NCBI GenBank assembly: GCA_051878085.1
Contig: JBJEJN010000027.1
Coordinates: 1 to 64,000, forward strand
DNA length: 64,000 nt
Source of the DNA: SFTH01 sp051878085
GTDB taxonomy: Bacteria > Bacillota > Clostridia > Christensenellales > Aristaeellaceae
Direction: 5' to 3'
In this document: positions 15,935 through 24,832 of the stretch, one piece after another
Layout: each line of letters begins with the position of its first letter
Numbering within the stretch: the stretch's first letter is position 1
The notes under the pieces: model-generated
Database searches by the model: none
The model's input: only the letters and a program-made list of their open reading frames with translations
What the model was told of the DNA's origin: nothing
Made by a program: the position numbers and the translations under genes

Positions 15935-17779
15935 CTAGTTGAAATCCAGCTGCATGCTCTCGTAGAGCACGTCGTCCATATAGATGTAGATTTGGTGCAC
16001 GCCGCTCTCCGAGCTGCTCAGGCCGATGGCGTGGGTACCCTTCGGCAGCACCTCCCGATAGACCTCCAGGCTCACGCCCGAGGGCGTGACCAAATTCACC
16101 GTCACCCGCAGGTTGTTCAGCGGCACCACCAGCGTAAGCTCCGCGTCGGGCGCATACTTCTTCTCCTGCGCGCGGCAGATGGTGAGATCCACCGCCGTTC
16201 CCGTGAGCACCTGGGTGTAGGGCGCAATGCTCTGGGCGATCACCGCGCCGGATCTCGCGTCGGCGGAATCGCCCTCGCTCACCGTGCCCAGCACCAGGCC
16301 CTCGGCCTCGATCACCGCCTGCGCGCCCTCCAGCGTCAGACCCGACAGCGACGGAACCGACACGCACTGGCCGCTCACCTTCAGCAAAACCTCGCTGTCG
16401 CGGGACTGCCAGCCGGGGGTCAGGTTCACGGAAACCACCGTACCCACCGCCCGGTCGCTCTGCACATTTGCGACCTCCACGGTTCGCACGCCCGCGCCGT
16501 TGAGCGCCTCCAGCGCCTCCGTTTCGCTCCAGCCGGTCATGTCCTCCAGATAGTACCACTGGCTGCCCAGGCTCACCGTCAGCGTGATCTTTGCGCTCTT
16601 GCGGATCGACTCGCCCGCCTCCCGGGATTGCAGCATCACCGTTCCGTCGGGATAGTCGTCGCTGTAGGCGTTGACCACGGTGGGCGACACGCCCAGCGCC
16701 TCCATGGCACGCACCGCGTCCTCCTCGACATTGCCGATGAGATAGGGCATGTTCACGGTGGCGTAGCGCTCCTGCAGCACCAGGCCCAGCGCGGCCAGCG
16801 CAAGCACCAGCGCCGCAGTTCCCAGCGCGATCATCCACCAGAACAGCTTCCTGCGCCGGGGTTTGGACGGCTGGGGATGCTTCTTTACCTCTTCACGCGC
16901 CGGCTCCGGCTGGGCCTCCTCCCGCTTTGTGGGATAGCGCACGAAGCCGCCCTTGGGCTTGGAGATGGTCATGCGCAGATCCGCCGCCATCTCCGCCGCG
17001 CTCTGGTAGCGCAGCTGCTTGTCCTTGCACAGCGCGCGCATCACGACCTCGTCCAGCGCCCGGGAGATGTGGGAATTCCGGCTGCGCATAGACGCGGGCT
17101 GCTCGTTGATGTGCTTGAGCGCCACCGATACGGTGGTATCGCCGTCGAAGGGCACGTGGCCGGTAAGCATCTCGTAGAGCACCACGCCCACGGAGTACAG
17201 GTCGCTCTGCTCGTCGGCGACCTCGCCCCGGGCCTGCTCCGGCGAGAGGTAGTGCACGCTGCCCATGGCCGAGCCGTTGGGATCCAGCTGGGTGGTCTGG
17301 CTCGCCTTCAGGCGGGCGATGCCGAAGTCGGCAACCTTCACCCGGCCCTGCCTGTCCACCAGGATGTTCTGGGGCTTGATATCGCGGTGCACGATGCCGT
17401 TGCGATGGGCATGATCCACCGCCGCCAGGATGCGTATGGTCATCCGCAGCGCCACGTCCGGGTGGATGCGGCCCTCGTCGCGGATCATCTGCTTGAGGGT
17501 CTGGCCGTCCACATACTCCATCACGATGTAGCGCATCTCGCCCTCGATGCCCACGTCCAGCAGGTTCACGATGTTCTCGTGAGACATCTTCGCGGCGGCC
17601 TCGGCCTCGCGGCTGAAGCGGCGCACGAACTCCATGTCGGATTCGTACTCCGGCCGCAGCACCTTGATGGCGACGGTTCGGTTCTCCTGTAAATCCAGGG
17701 CGCGGTATACGACGGCCATGCCGCCCGTACCAACGACAGCTTCGATGCGATACCGGCCCGATATGAGCCGTCCGATCAT
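15935..17779 (-). CDS. prkC: PASTA-domain serine/threonine kinase
   Basis: 614 residues. Intracellular Hanks-type kinase (about 8-270): Gly loop G-T-G-G-M-A at 17-22, K39, catalytic H-R-D at 131-133 (D133), D-F-G at 151-153, and G-S-V-H-Y-L-S-P-E in the activation segment. A basic linker leads to one membrane helix (about 312-335), then three extracellular PASTA domains (about 341-540), which bind peptidoglycan fragments, and a C-terminal beta-rich extension. The family senses cell-wall state and controls division, wall synthesis and spore germination. It overlaps prpC by 4 bases (ATGA), so kinase and phosphatase are coupled. Confidence 0.97.
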   Translation of the reverse strand: MIGRLISGRYRIEAVVGTGGMAVVYRALDLQENRTVAIKVLRPEYESDMEFVRRFSREAEAAAKMSHENIVNLLDVGIEGEMRYIVMEYVDGQTLKQMIRDEGRIHPDVALRMTIRILAAVDHAHRNGIVHRDIKPQNILVDRQGRVKVADFGIARLKASQTTQLDPNGSAMGSVHYLSPEQARGEVADEQSDLYSVGVVLYEMLTGHVPFDGDTTVSVALKHINEQPASMRSRNSHISRALDEVVMRALCKDKQLRYQSAAEMAADLRMTISKPKGGFVRYPTKREEAQPEPAREEVKKHPQPSKPRRRKLFWWMIALGTAALVLALAALGLVLQERYATVNMPYLIGNVEEDAVRAMEALGVSPTVVNAYSDDYPDGTVMLQSREAGESIRKSAKITLTVSLGSQWYYLEDMTGWSETEALEALNGAGVRTVEVANVQSDRAVGTVVSVNLTPGWQSRDSEVLLKVSGQCVSVPSLSGLTLEGAQAVIEAEGLVLGTVSEGDSADARSGAVIAQSIAPYTQVLTGTAVDLTICRAQEKKYAPDAELTLVVPLNNLRVTVNLVTPSGVSLEVYREVLPKGTHAIGLSSSESGVHQIYIYMDDVLYESMQLDFN

Positions 17780-18498
17780 CTGTCTTCCTCCCCGGTCACC
17801 ACGTACATTGCGGTGATGTTGTCGCTTCCGCCGTCATCCAGCGCGGCCTGCACCGCCTGTTGCAGCTTCTCCTCCCAGCCGCAGTCGCTCTGGGTGAGCT
17901 CAAGTATGTCCCGATCCTCCAGGTGGTTGGACAGGCCGTCGGTGCAGAGGAAGAACACGTCCCCCGGCTCCAGCGCGATCTGCATTAGATCCACCGTCAC
18001 CTGATCCGCCGTGCCCAGCGCGCGGGTGATGTAGTTGCGCTTGGGGTGGTGCTTCGCCTCCTGGGGCGTGATCAGTCCCTTGCGCACCATCTCCTCCACC
18101 AGCGTGTGATCCACGGTGATGCGCAGGATGCTGCCCCTGCGGATCAGGTACGCGCGGCTGTCGCCCACGTGGGCGACGTAGGCGCTGCCGTTGTTCAGCG
18201 CCAGTGCGGTGAAGGTGGTGCCCATGCCGCTGTACTGTTCCACACAGCGCGACCGCGCGTGCACCGCCGCGTTGGCGCGCTCCACCGAACGGCGCATGCT
18301 TGCGCCGTCGATCCACCTGCACATCCGCATCTCCCCGGAAAAGACCCGCACGGCCATGGCGCTGGCGATCTCGCCCGCGTTGTGGCCGCCCATGCCGTCC
18401 GCAATCGCGCAGAAGCGCTCACCTTCCCGAGGAAGGTAGTAGGAATCCTCGTTGATGGGCCGTACCCTGCCGGTATCCGTCTGCACAAAAACCTTCAT
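17776..18498 (-). CDS. prpC: PP2C-type serine/threonine phosphatase
   Basis: 240 residues, the cognate phosphatase that reverses PrkC phosphorylation. Metal-binding motifs of the PPM family are present: R-x-x-N-E-D at 13-18, DGMGGH at 34-39, G-D-S-R near 112-115, CTDGLSN near 185-191 (D187), and GSDN at 224-227. Length is typical of Stp/PrpC. Cytoplasmic, with no membrane segment. It overlaps prkC by 4 bases. Confidence 0.96.
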   Translation of the reverse strand: MKVFVQTDTGRVRPINEDSYYLPREGERFCAIADGMGGHNAGEIASAMAVRVFSGEMRMCRWIDGASMRRSVERANAAVHARSRCVEQYSGMGTTFTALALNNGSAYVAHVGDSRAYLIRRGSILRITVDHTLVEEMVRKGLITPQEAKHHPKRNYITRALGTADQVTVDLMQIALEPGDVFFLCTDGLSNHLEDRDILELTQSDCGWEEKLQQAVQAALDDGGSDNITAMYVVTGEEDR

Positions 18499-18527
18499 TC
18501 GTTTTCCTCCGGGGTTTGCGTTTTGCT

Positions 18528-19583
18528 TTACTTTTGCTCCGAGATGTACTTCCGCCTGAGCTGGCCGCAGGCGCCGTCGATGTCCGCGCCCATCTCCCGC
18601 CGCACCGTGGCCGAGATGTTCTTCAGCTCCAGGCGCTTCAGGAACGCGGCCACGTCCTGCTTGGTCGGCGCTTCAAGGTTGCGCTCCTTGACCGCGTTCA
18701 GCGGAATCAGGTTCACATGGCAGCGCATGCCGCGCAGCCGCCGCGCCAGCTCCTCGGCGTGGCGCACCTCGCAGTTGACGTTCTTAATGAGCGCGTACTC
18801 GAACACCACGCGCCGTCCCGTCTCCTCGCTGTACTTTTTGCACGCGGCGATCACGTCCTCGTAGGGATAGGCGTTGGCCACGGGCATGATCTTCTGGCGA
18901 ATGGAATCGTTGGGGGCGTGCAGCGACAGCGAAAGCGTCAGCGGCAGGCCCTCCCTGATGAAGTCGTAGATGCGGTTCACCAGGCCGCAGGTGGACAGCG
19001 AGATGTTGCGGATGGAGATGTTCAGCCCCGTCGGGCTGTTCACCAGCCGCAGGAACTTTACCACGTTGTCGTAATTGTCGAAGGGCTCTCCGCTGCCCAT
19101 CAGCACGATGTTGTGGATGCGGCGCTCGGCGTTCTGGGCCTGAATGTGGCGGTTCGCGGCCACCACCTGGCCCAGAATCTCGCCGGGGGTCAGGTTGCGC
19201 ACCCTGCCCTCCAGCGTGGACGCGCAGAACGCACAGCCCATGCGGCAGCCCACCTGGGTGGACACGCACAGCGTATCGCCGTACTTGTAGCGCATCACCA
19301 CGCCCTCGATCAGGTTGCCGTCGTGAAGCTCGTAGAGGAACTTCTCCGTCTCGTCGATTTTGGATTTATAGCTCTCGCGGATGCGCACCGGGTTCGCCAC
19401 GGCGATCTCAGAAAGGCGCTCCCGCAGCGCGCCAGAGAGGTTCGACATCTCGGCAATCTCCACGCCCCGGTTCAGCCACTGGCGAATCTGTCCGGCGCGG
19501 AACTTGCTCTCGTGAAGCTCGTTCAGCACGAAGTCCAGAAGCTCCTGGTCGTTTAATGACAGCAGCTGGATTTTATCGCTCAT
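18528..19583 (-). CDS. rlmN: 23S rRNA (adenine-2503-C2) methyltransferase
   Basis: 351 residues from the ATG at 19583; a longer frame to 19721 only reads through rsmB. A radical-SAM enzyme that methylates A2503 of 23S rRNA and A37 of some tRNAs. The cluster cysteines are C113, C117 and C120 (CRMGCAFC), and the methyl-carrying C-terminal cysteine is C339 in G-A-C-G-Q-L. The start overlaps the rsmB stop by 11 bases. Neighbours are as in other Firmicutes. Confidence 0.97.
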   Translation of the reverse strand: MSDKIQLLSLNDQELLDFVLNELHESKFRAGQIRQWLNRGVEIAEMSNLSGALRERLSEIAVANPVRIRESYKSKIDETEKFLYELHDGNLIEGVVMRYKYGDTLCVSTQVGCRMGCAFCASTLEGRVRNLTPGEILGQVVAANRHIQAQNAERRIHNIVLMGSGEPFDNYDNVVKFLRLVNSPTGLNISIRNISLSTCGLVNRIYDFIREGLPLTLSLSLHAPNDSIRQKIMPVANAYPYEDVIAACKKYSEETGRRVVFEYALIKNVNCEVRHAEELARRLRGMRCHVNLIPLNAVKERNLEAPTKQDVAAFLKRLELKNISATVRREMGADIDGACGQLRRKYISEQK

Positions 19584-21150
19584 AGCTCCCCGCCTTTCTG
19601 CGCAGGCGCGCGATGAAGAAGCCCTCGATTCCGTCCCGACCGGGCAGAATCTGGATGCAGCCGTTCTTGTAATGAGCGCGCAGCTGCTCCGGGAGCCAGC
19701 TGTCGTCCCCATCGGGCGCAAACTCCGGGTGCAGGTTCAGGAAGGCCTCGATCTGCTTCTCATTCTCCTCCGGCAGCAGCGTGCAGGTGGAGTACACCAG
19801 AAGTCCACCGGGCCGCACGCTGGCGGCGCAGGCGTTGAGGATGCCCCTCTGCACCGGAACCAGCGCGTCGATGGTCGCGCCCGTCAGGCGGTACTTGATG
19901 TCCGGCTTGTCGCCCATCACGCCCAGACCCGAGCAGGGCGCGTCCACGAGCACCGCGTCCATGGACAGCTCCATGCTCTCCATGGGCCTTGCCGCGTCGC
20001 GCACCTGAGCGCGGATGTTGTCCAGCTCCAGTCGGCGCGCCGCCGCGCGGATCAGCTCCACCCGGTGCTCGTGCAGGTCCCAGGCGTACACGCGGCCCGT
20101 GCCCTGCATCGTCTCGGCGATCAGGCAGGTCTTGCCTCCGGGCGCGGCGCAGGCGTCCAGCACCTGCATGCCCGGCTTCGCGCCCACCGCAGCCGCCGCC
20201 AGCATGGAGCTCTCTCCCTGAATGGAGAACAGGCCCTTGCGGTAGCCCTCGTGGGCGGAGAGCTTGCCCGCGCCGGTCACGCGATACGCCCCGGGCACGG
20301 TGGCAGGCTCCCAGGTGAAGCCGTTCTGGGTCAGCCACGCCTCGAACGCTTCATCGTTCATGCGCATGCGGTTGGGACGGATGGTATCGCTGCGGCGATC
20401 CGGCGACCAGGCGAGCATCTCCTCGGTCTGCTCCACGCCATAGGCCGCCACCAGTCGCGCAACCAGTTCCGGCGCGGTGGAATACCTCTCAGACAGATAG
20501 GCCTCCGGCTCCGCGTCGCGCTCGGGCAGGGCCAATTCGCCCGCATCCCGGTCGCGGATCAGGCTCCGCAGCACGCCGTTCACCAGCGCCGTGAGCCCGT
20601 CCCGACCCGCACGGCGGGTCTGCTTCACGGCCTCGTCCACCGCCGCGTGATCCGGGATCTTGTCCATGAACAGGATCTGCGCCGTGGCGATGCAGAGGAT
20701 GTCCATGACCTCCGGCTCCGGGCGGGTCTTCAGGCGCGCAGAAAGCACGTGTTCGATGCGCAGCCGGTTCTCCAGCGTGAAGTAGAACACGCTGGAGGCC
20801 AGGCGGCGATCCTCGTCGCTGAGACGCGCCGCGCTCAACTCCCGATCCAGCGCCTGCGCCGCATATGCGTCGTTCCGTGCCACGCTACGCAGCGCCCGCA
20901 GCGCCACATCCCGCGCGGACGGCCCCGCAGGCTTCGCCGGAGCCGGTCTGCGGTCGCGGCCCTCGAACTTCCTTCCGGCAGATTTGTCCCCCGGCTTGCG
21001 GTCGAACTTCTTCTCGCCGGGTTCGCTGTCATACTTCTTCTTGAACGGCCTGTCGCCGGATTTCCGCTCAAATCTCTTTTCAAACGGCTTGCCGTCACGC
21101 TTGAACTCGCGCTTGTTTCCGCCCTGATTCCTGTTGTTTCCCTGATCCAT
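19573..21150 (-). CDS. rsmB: 16S rRNA (cytosine-967-C5) methyltransferase with basic N-terminal tail
   Basis: 525 residues. It methylates C967 of 16S rRNA. The NusB-like RNA-binding domain covers about 80-220. SAM motif DACAAPGGK is at 332-340; the two catalytic cysteines are C406 in D-A-P-C-S-G and C456 in Y-S-T-C-T-L. The oddity is residues 1-79, a low-complexity tail of repeated Lys/Arg/Phe/Asp/Gly blocks (K-F-D-R-K-P-G-D-K-like), absent from usual RsmB (about 430-450 residues). It may add RNA binding. The alternative that it starts later was considered, but the frame is open and continues the operon after fmt. Confidence 0.93.
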   Translation of the reverse strand: MDQGNNRNQGGNKREFKRDGKPFEKRFERKSGDRPFKKKYDSEPGEKKFDRKPGDKSAGRKFEGRDRRPAPAKPAGPSARDVALRALRSVARNDAYAAQALDRELSAARLSDEDRRLASSVFYFTLENRLRIEHVLSARLKTRPEPEVMDILCIATAQILFMDKIPDHAAVDEAVKQTRRAGRDGLTALVNGVLRSLIRDRDAGELALPERDAEPEAYLSERYSTAPELVARLVAAYGVEQTEEMLAWSPDRRSDTIRPNRMRMNDEAFEAWLTQNGFTWEPATVPGAYRVTGAGKLSAHEGYRKGLFSIQGESSMLAAAAVGAKPGMQVLDACAAPGGKTCLIAETMQGTGRVYAWDLHEHRVELIRAAARRLELDNIRAQVRDAARPMESMELSMDAVLVDAPCSGLGVMGDKPDIKYRLTGATIDALVPVQRGILNACAASVRPGGLLVYSTCTLLPEENEKQIEAFLNLHPEFAPDGDDSWLPEQLRAHYKNGCIQILPGRDGIEGFFIARLRRKAGSYER

Positions 21151-21167
21151 TCGGCTGTTGCCCCGTT

Positions 21168-22100
21168 TCAGTTGAATTTGGTTCCGATTTCAATTTTCTT
21201 GCCCTGAAGGTAGGCCTTGGCGGACATGCGCCTGGCGTTGGGAGCCTGCATCTCCAGCACCTCCAGCCAGCCCTCGCCGCAGGCGATCTTCAGGCCCTCC
21301 TTCGCGCTGGAAACCGCCACGGTTCCCGGCTCCGCAGCGCCCTCGGCAGCGCAGGGCTTCGCCAGATAGATCTTGAGCCGACCGTCGCCGCTTTCCGTGT
21401 AGGCGCAGGGCCAGGGGTTCAGGCCGCGCACCTGACAGGAAATCTCCTGCGCGGACTTCGTCCAGTCGATTTTTCCCATCTCCCTGGTCAGCATCGGCTG
21501 GTAGCTGGCCTCGGCTTCATTCTGAGGCACGCTCTTCAGCCCGCCGTGGGGATAGAATTTCAGCGTGTCGATCAGCAGCTTCGCGCCGATCTCCGACAGC
21601 CGATGGGTCAGCTCGCCCGCCGTCTCCAGCTCGCCGATGTCGGTCTGGGCCTTCATGAGCATGTCGCCGGTATCCATGCCGATGTCCGTGAGCATGGTGG
21701 TCACGCCCGCGACCTTTTCACCATTGAGAATGCACCAGTTGATGGGCGCGGAGCCGCGATACTTGGGCAGCAGCGACGCATGCACGTTCACGGTGCCGTA
21801 CTGGGGGATTGCGAGAATCTCCGGGCTGAGCAGCTGGCCGAAGGCGGCAGTGACCACCAGCTCGGGCTTCAGCGCCCGCAGGCAGTCCACGCCCTCCTGA
21901 TTTTTGATCTTCTCAAACTGATACACCGGAACGCCGCGCTCCTGTGCAAGGAGCTTGACCGGGCAGGGCGTCAATTTGTGGCCGCGTCCCGCCGGGCGGT
22001 CCGGCTGGGTGATCGCGCCGACCACCTCGTAGCCGTTGTCCAGCAGCGCGCGCAGCGAGGGCACAGCGAACTCCGGCGTGCCCATGAATACGATGCGCAT
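21168..22100 (-). CDS. fmt: Methionyl-tRNA formyltransferase
   Basis: 310 residues. It formylates initiator Met-tRNA using 10-formyltetrahydrofolate. The catalytic triad is visible as N105, H107 and D143 within V-N-V-H-A-S-L-L-P-K-Y-R-G and D-I-G-M-D-T-G-D. The C-terminal OB-like tRNA-binding domain starts at about 205. It lies 3 bases from def, the enzyme that later removes the formyl group. Confidence 0.97.
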   Translation of the reverse strand: MRIVFMGTPEFAVPSLRALLDNGYEVVGAITQPDRPAGRGHKLTPCPVKLLAQERGVPVYQFEKIKNQEGVDCLRALKPELVVTAAFGQLLSPEILAIPQYGTVNVHASLLPKYRGSAPINWCILNGEKVAGVTTMLTDIGMDTGDMLMKAQTDIGELETAGELTHRLSEIGAKLLIDTLKFYPHGGLKSVPQNEAEASYQPMLTREMGKIDWTKSAQEISCQVRGLNPWPCAYTESGDGRLKIYLAKPCAAEGAAEPGTVAVSSAKEGLKIACGEGWLEVLEMQAPNARRMSAKAYLQGKKIEIGTKFN

Positions 22101-22103
22101 GGC

Positions 22104-22574
22104 TCAGTCCTCCTCGTACTGGTCGGTCACGTCCTCGATCATCTTGTCCACGTAGACGATGCCGTCCAGATGATCCAGCTCGTGGCAGAAGGCCTGGGCC
22201 AGGAAGCCCTCGCCCTCCACCTCGATGTGGCGGCCCTTGCGATCCTGGGCGTGCACACGCACCTTCGCGGGGCGCTCCACGGTGCCGCGCTTTCCGGGCA
22301 CGGACAGGCAGCCCTCCACGCAGGTCTGCACGCCCTCGGCGGCGATGATCTCCGGGTTGACCAGCTCGATCAGGCCCTCGCCAACGTCCACGACCACCAC
22401 GCGCTTGAGAATTCCCACCTGCGGCGCGGCCAGACCCGCGCCGTCGGCCTCGTACATCGTATCGGCCATGTCGTCCAGCAGCGTTGCCAGCCGCTTGTCA
22501 AAGCTATCCACCTTGCGGGCGTGCTTGCGCAGCACCTCGTCCTCGCCCAGCACCACAATTTTGCGAATTGCCAT
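22104..22574 (-). CDS. def: Peptide deformylase
   Basis: 156 residues. It removes the formyl group from new proteins. All three motifs are present: GLAAPQVG (47-54), EGCLSVPG (87-94, metal ligand C89) and HELDHLDG (131-138, ligands H131 and H135, catalytic E132). Short type common in Clostridia. It sits between priA and fmt. Confidence 0.97.
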   Translation of the reverse strand: MAIRKIVVLGEDEVLRKHARKVDSFDKRLATLLDDMADTMYEADGAGLAAPQVGILKRVVVVDVGEGLIELVNPEIIAAEGVQTCVEGCLSVPGKRGTVERPAKVRVHAQDRKGRHIEVEGEGFLAQAFCHELDHLDGIVYVDKMIEDVTDQYEED

Positions 22575-22603
22575 ATATTTTTACCTCACTCCATAGAATT
22601 TCA

Positions 22604-24832
22604 TCAATACAGGTTCGCCGGATTGACCTCCAGCTCCGCGCGCACGCCCTCGGGGGCTGCGTCGGCCATGGCCTGCATCCGCGCGCAGGCGGCATTCACG
22701 TCGCCCTTGAAGTACATCTTTAAAAACAGCTGCCAGCGGTGCTCCCCGCGCAGCAGGGAGATCGGCGCCTCGTGGGCGCGCATCTGCACCACGTCGCCGC
22801 GCAGGCCTTCCCTGTCTAGCCATTCATTGAAGCGCGCTTCGTCCTTTTCCGCCGCCGCGCGCACCTGCTTTTCCTCCTTGCCGGAGTACACGATGCGCAC
22901 GATCTGGGTAAACGGCGGGTACAGAGCGCTCCTGCGGAAGGCGCTCTCCTTGCGGTAGAAGGCCCGGAAGTCCTGCGCCGCCGCCAATTGGATGCCGTAG
23001 TGATCCGGCTCGTAGGTCTGCACGATCACCCGACCGCGCTTCTCCGCGCGGCCCGCGCGCCCCGCCACCTGCGTGATCAGCTGGAAGGTGCGCTCCGTGC
23101 TGCGGTAGTCCGGCAGGTTCAGCGTCATGTCCGCCGCCACCACGCCCACCAGCGTGACGTTGGGGAAGTCCAGGCCCTTGGCGATCATCTGCGTGCCGAT
23201 CAGCAGGTTCGCCTCACCCGAACGGAAGCGGTTCAGGATGCGCGCGTGCGCGTCCTTTTCGCGGGTGGTGTCCACGTCCATGCGCACGATGCGCGCGTCC
23301 GGCAGCAGCTTCTGCGCCTCCTCGGCCACCTTCTGCGTGCCTGCGCCGAAGTATTTGATGTAGGAGCTGCCGCACTGGGGGCAGGTCCTCGGCGGCGGCA
23401 TGGTGTTGCCGCAGTAGTGGCAGCGAAGCTGGTTCTCCACCTGATGGTAGGTCATGGACACGTCGCACTGGGGGCACTTCACCACGTAGCCGCACTTGCG
23501 GCAGGAGACGAAGGTGGAGTGGCCCCGGCGGTTGATGAACAGCATCGCCTGTTCCCCGGTGCGCAGACACTCCTCCAGCGCGCTCAGAAGCTTTGCCGAA
23601 AAGATGGAGTGGTTGCCGCGCTCAAATTCGCCGCGCATGTCCACCAGCTCCACCTCGGGAAGGGGCCGTCCGTTGACGCGCTCCCGCAGCTCCAACAGCT
23701 CCAGCCGGTTCTCCGGGCGAACGCCGGGCATGGCCCGCATGAAGCTTGAAATGGAGGGCGTGGCGCTGCCCAGCACCAGCGCCGCGCCGTTCTTCTCCGC
23801 GCGCCGCCAGGCGACCTCCCGGGCGTCGTAGCGCGGGCGGCTCTCGGACTGGTAGGTGTTCTCGTGCTCCTCGTCCACGATGATCGCGCCGATGTCGGTC
23901 AGCGGCGCAAAGATCGCACTGCGCGCACCCACCACCACACGGGCCTCGCCGAAGCGGATGCGCCGCCACTCGTCGAACTTCTCCCCGGCGGACAGCCCCG
24001 AGTGCAGCACTGCCGCCAGGTCGCCGAAGCGCCCGTGGAACCAGGATACCATCTGCGGGGTGAGCGCAATCTCCGGTACCAGCACGATGGCGGTTCTGCC
24101 CGCATCCAGCGCATGCCGGATGGCACGCATGTAGACCTCCGTCTTGCCGCTGCCGGTCACGCCGTTGAGCAGAAAGCGCCCGCCGCCGTTGTCCATGGCC
24201 GCCGTGATGGCCTCCACCGCGCGCCGCTGACCCGCCGTCAGCGTAAATTCCCGCATATCAACGAAGCCCCGCAGCGCCGGGGGCGTGCGCCGCTGCTCCC
24301 GCGTCAGAATCTCCACTGCGCCCTTCTCCCGCAGCGCCTTCAGCGCGCCCGCGTTCAGGGAGGCGGTGTCCATGTCGCCGTTTTGCAGCTGCGCAAGCAG
24401 CTCGATCTGCCGCTTCGCCCGGGAATTTCCCTGCGCATAGGCCGCGACCTGCTCTTCGCTCCACACAAGGTGCGCAAAGCGTCGCATGCGCGCCTGCACC
24501 CGTCCGCTGCGCATCTCCGAGGGGATCATCAATCGAAGCGCGTCCACCAGATTGCACAGGTAGCGCTCGTGCATCCAGTCCGCCAGCTCCATCAGCTCCG
24601 GCAGCACCACCGGGTAGTCCTGCACAGGCTCCAAGATGTCCTTCATGCGCTCCGCATCCAGCTCGCAGCGATCCGTCAGCGACACCACGAAACCCTCGAT
24701 TCTCCTAGGGCCGAAGGGGATGCGCACCTGCTGTCCCGGCACGATGTTCATGCCCTCGGGCACGCGGTAGCTGAACAGGCGGTCCAGCGCCCCCGCCGAG
24801 AGATCCACGATCACGTTTGCGTACTGCGTCAT
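22604..24832 (-). CDS. priA: Primosomal replication restart helicase
   Basis: 742 residues. PriA recognises stalled forks and reloads the replisome. Order: 3'-DNA-binding domain (about 1-105), winged helix (about 115-190), superfamily 2 helicase with Walker A GVTGSGKTE (224-232) and D-E-E-H at 320-323, then a zinc cluster of eight cysteines near 437-480 (CRKCG, CPQC, CHYC, CPQCG). It overlaps coaBC by 4 bases (ATGA). Confidence 0.97.
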   Translation of the reverse strand: MTQYANVIVDLSAGALDRLFSYRVPEGMNIVPGQQVRIPFGPRRIEGFVVSLTDRCELDAERMKDILEPVQDYPVVLPELMELADWMHERYLCNLVDALRLMIPSEMRSGRVQARMRRFAHLVWSEEQVAAYAQGNSRAKRQIELLAQLQNGDMDTASLNAGALKALREKGAVEILTREQRRTPPALRGFVDMREFTLTAGQRRAVEAITAAMDNGGGRFLLNGVTGSGKTEVYMRAIRHALDAGRTAIVLVPEIALTPQMVSWFHGRFGDLAAVLHSGLSAGEKFDEWRRIRFGEARVVVGARSAIFAPLTDIGAIIVDEEHENTYQSESRPRYDAREVAWRRAEKNGAALVLGSATPSISSFMRAMPGVRPENRLELLELRERVNGRPLPEVELVDMRGEFERGNHSIFSAKLLSALEECLRTGEQAMLFINRRGHSTFVSCRKCGYVVKCPQCDVSMTYHQVENQLRCHYCGNTMPPPRTCPQCGSSYIKYFGAGTQKVAEEAQKLLPDARIVRMDVDTTREKDAHARILNRFRSGEANLLIGTQMIAKGLDFPNVTLVGVVAADMTLNLPDYRSTERTFQLITQVAGRAGRAEKRGRVIVQTYEPDHYGIQLAAAQDFRAFYRKESAFRRSALYPPFTQIVRIVYSGKEEKQVRAAAEKDEARFNEWLDREGLRGDVVQMRAHEAPISLLRGEHRWQLFLKMYFKGDVNAACARMQAMADAAPEGVRAELEVNPANLY

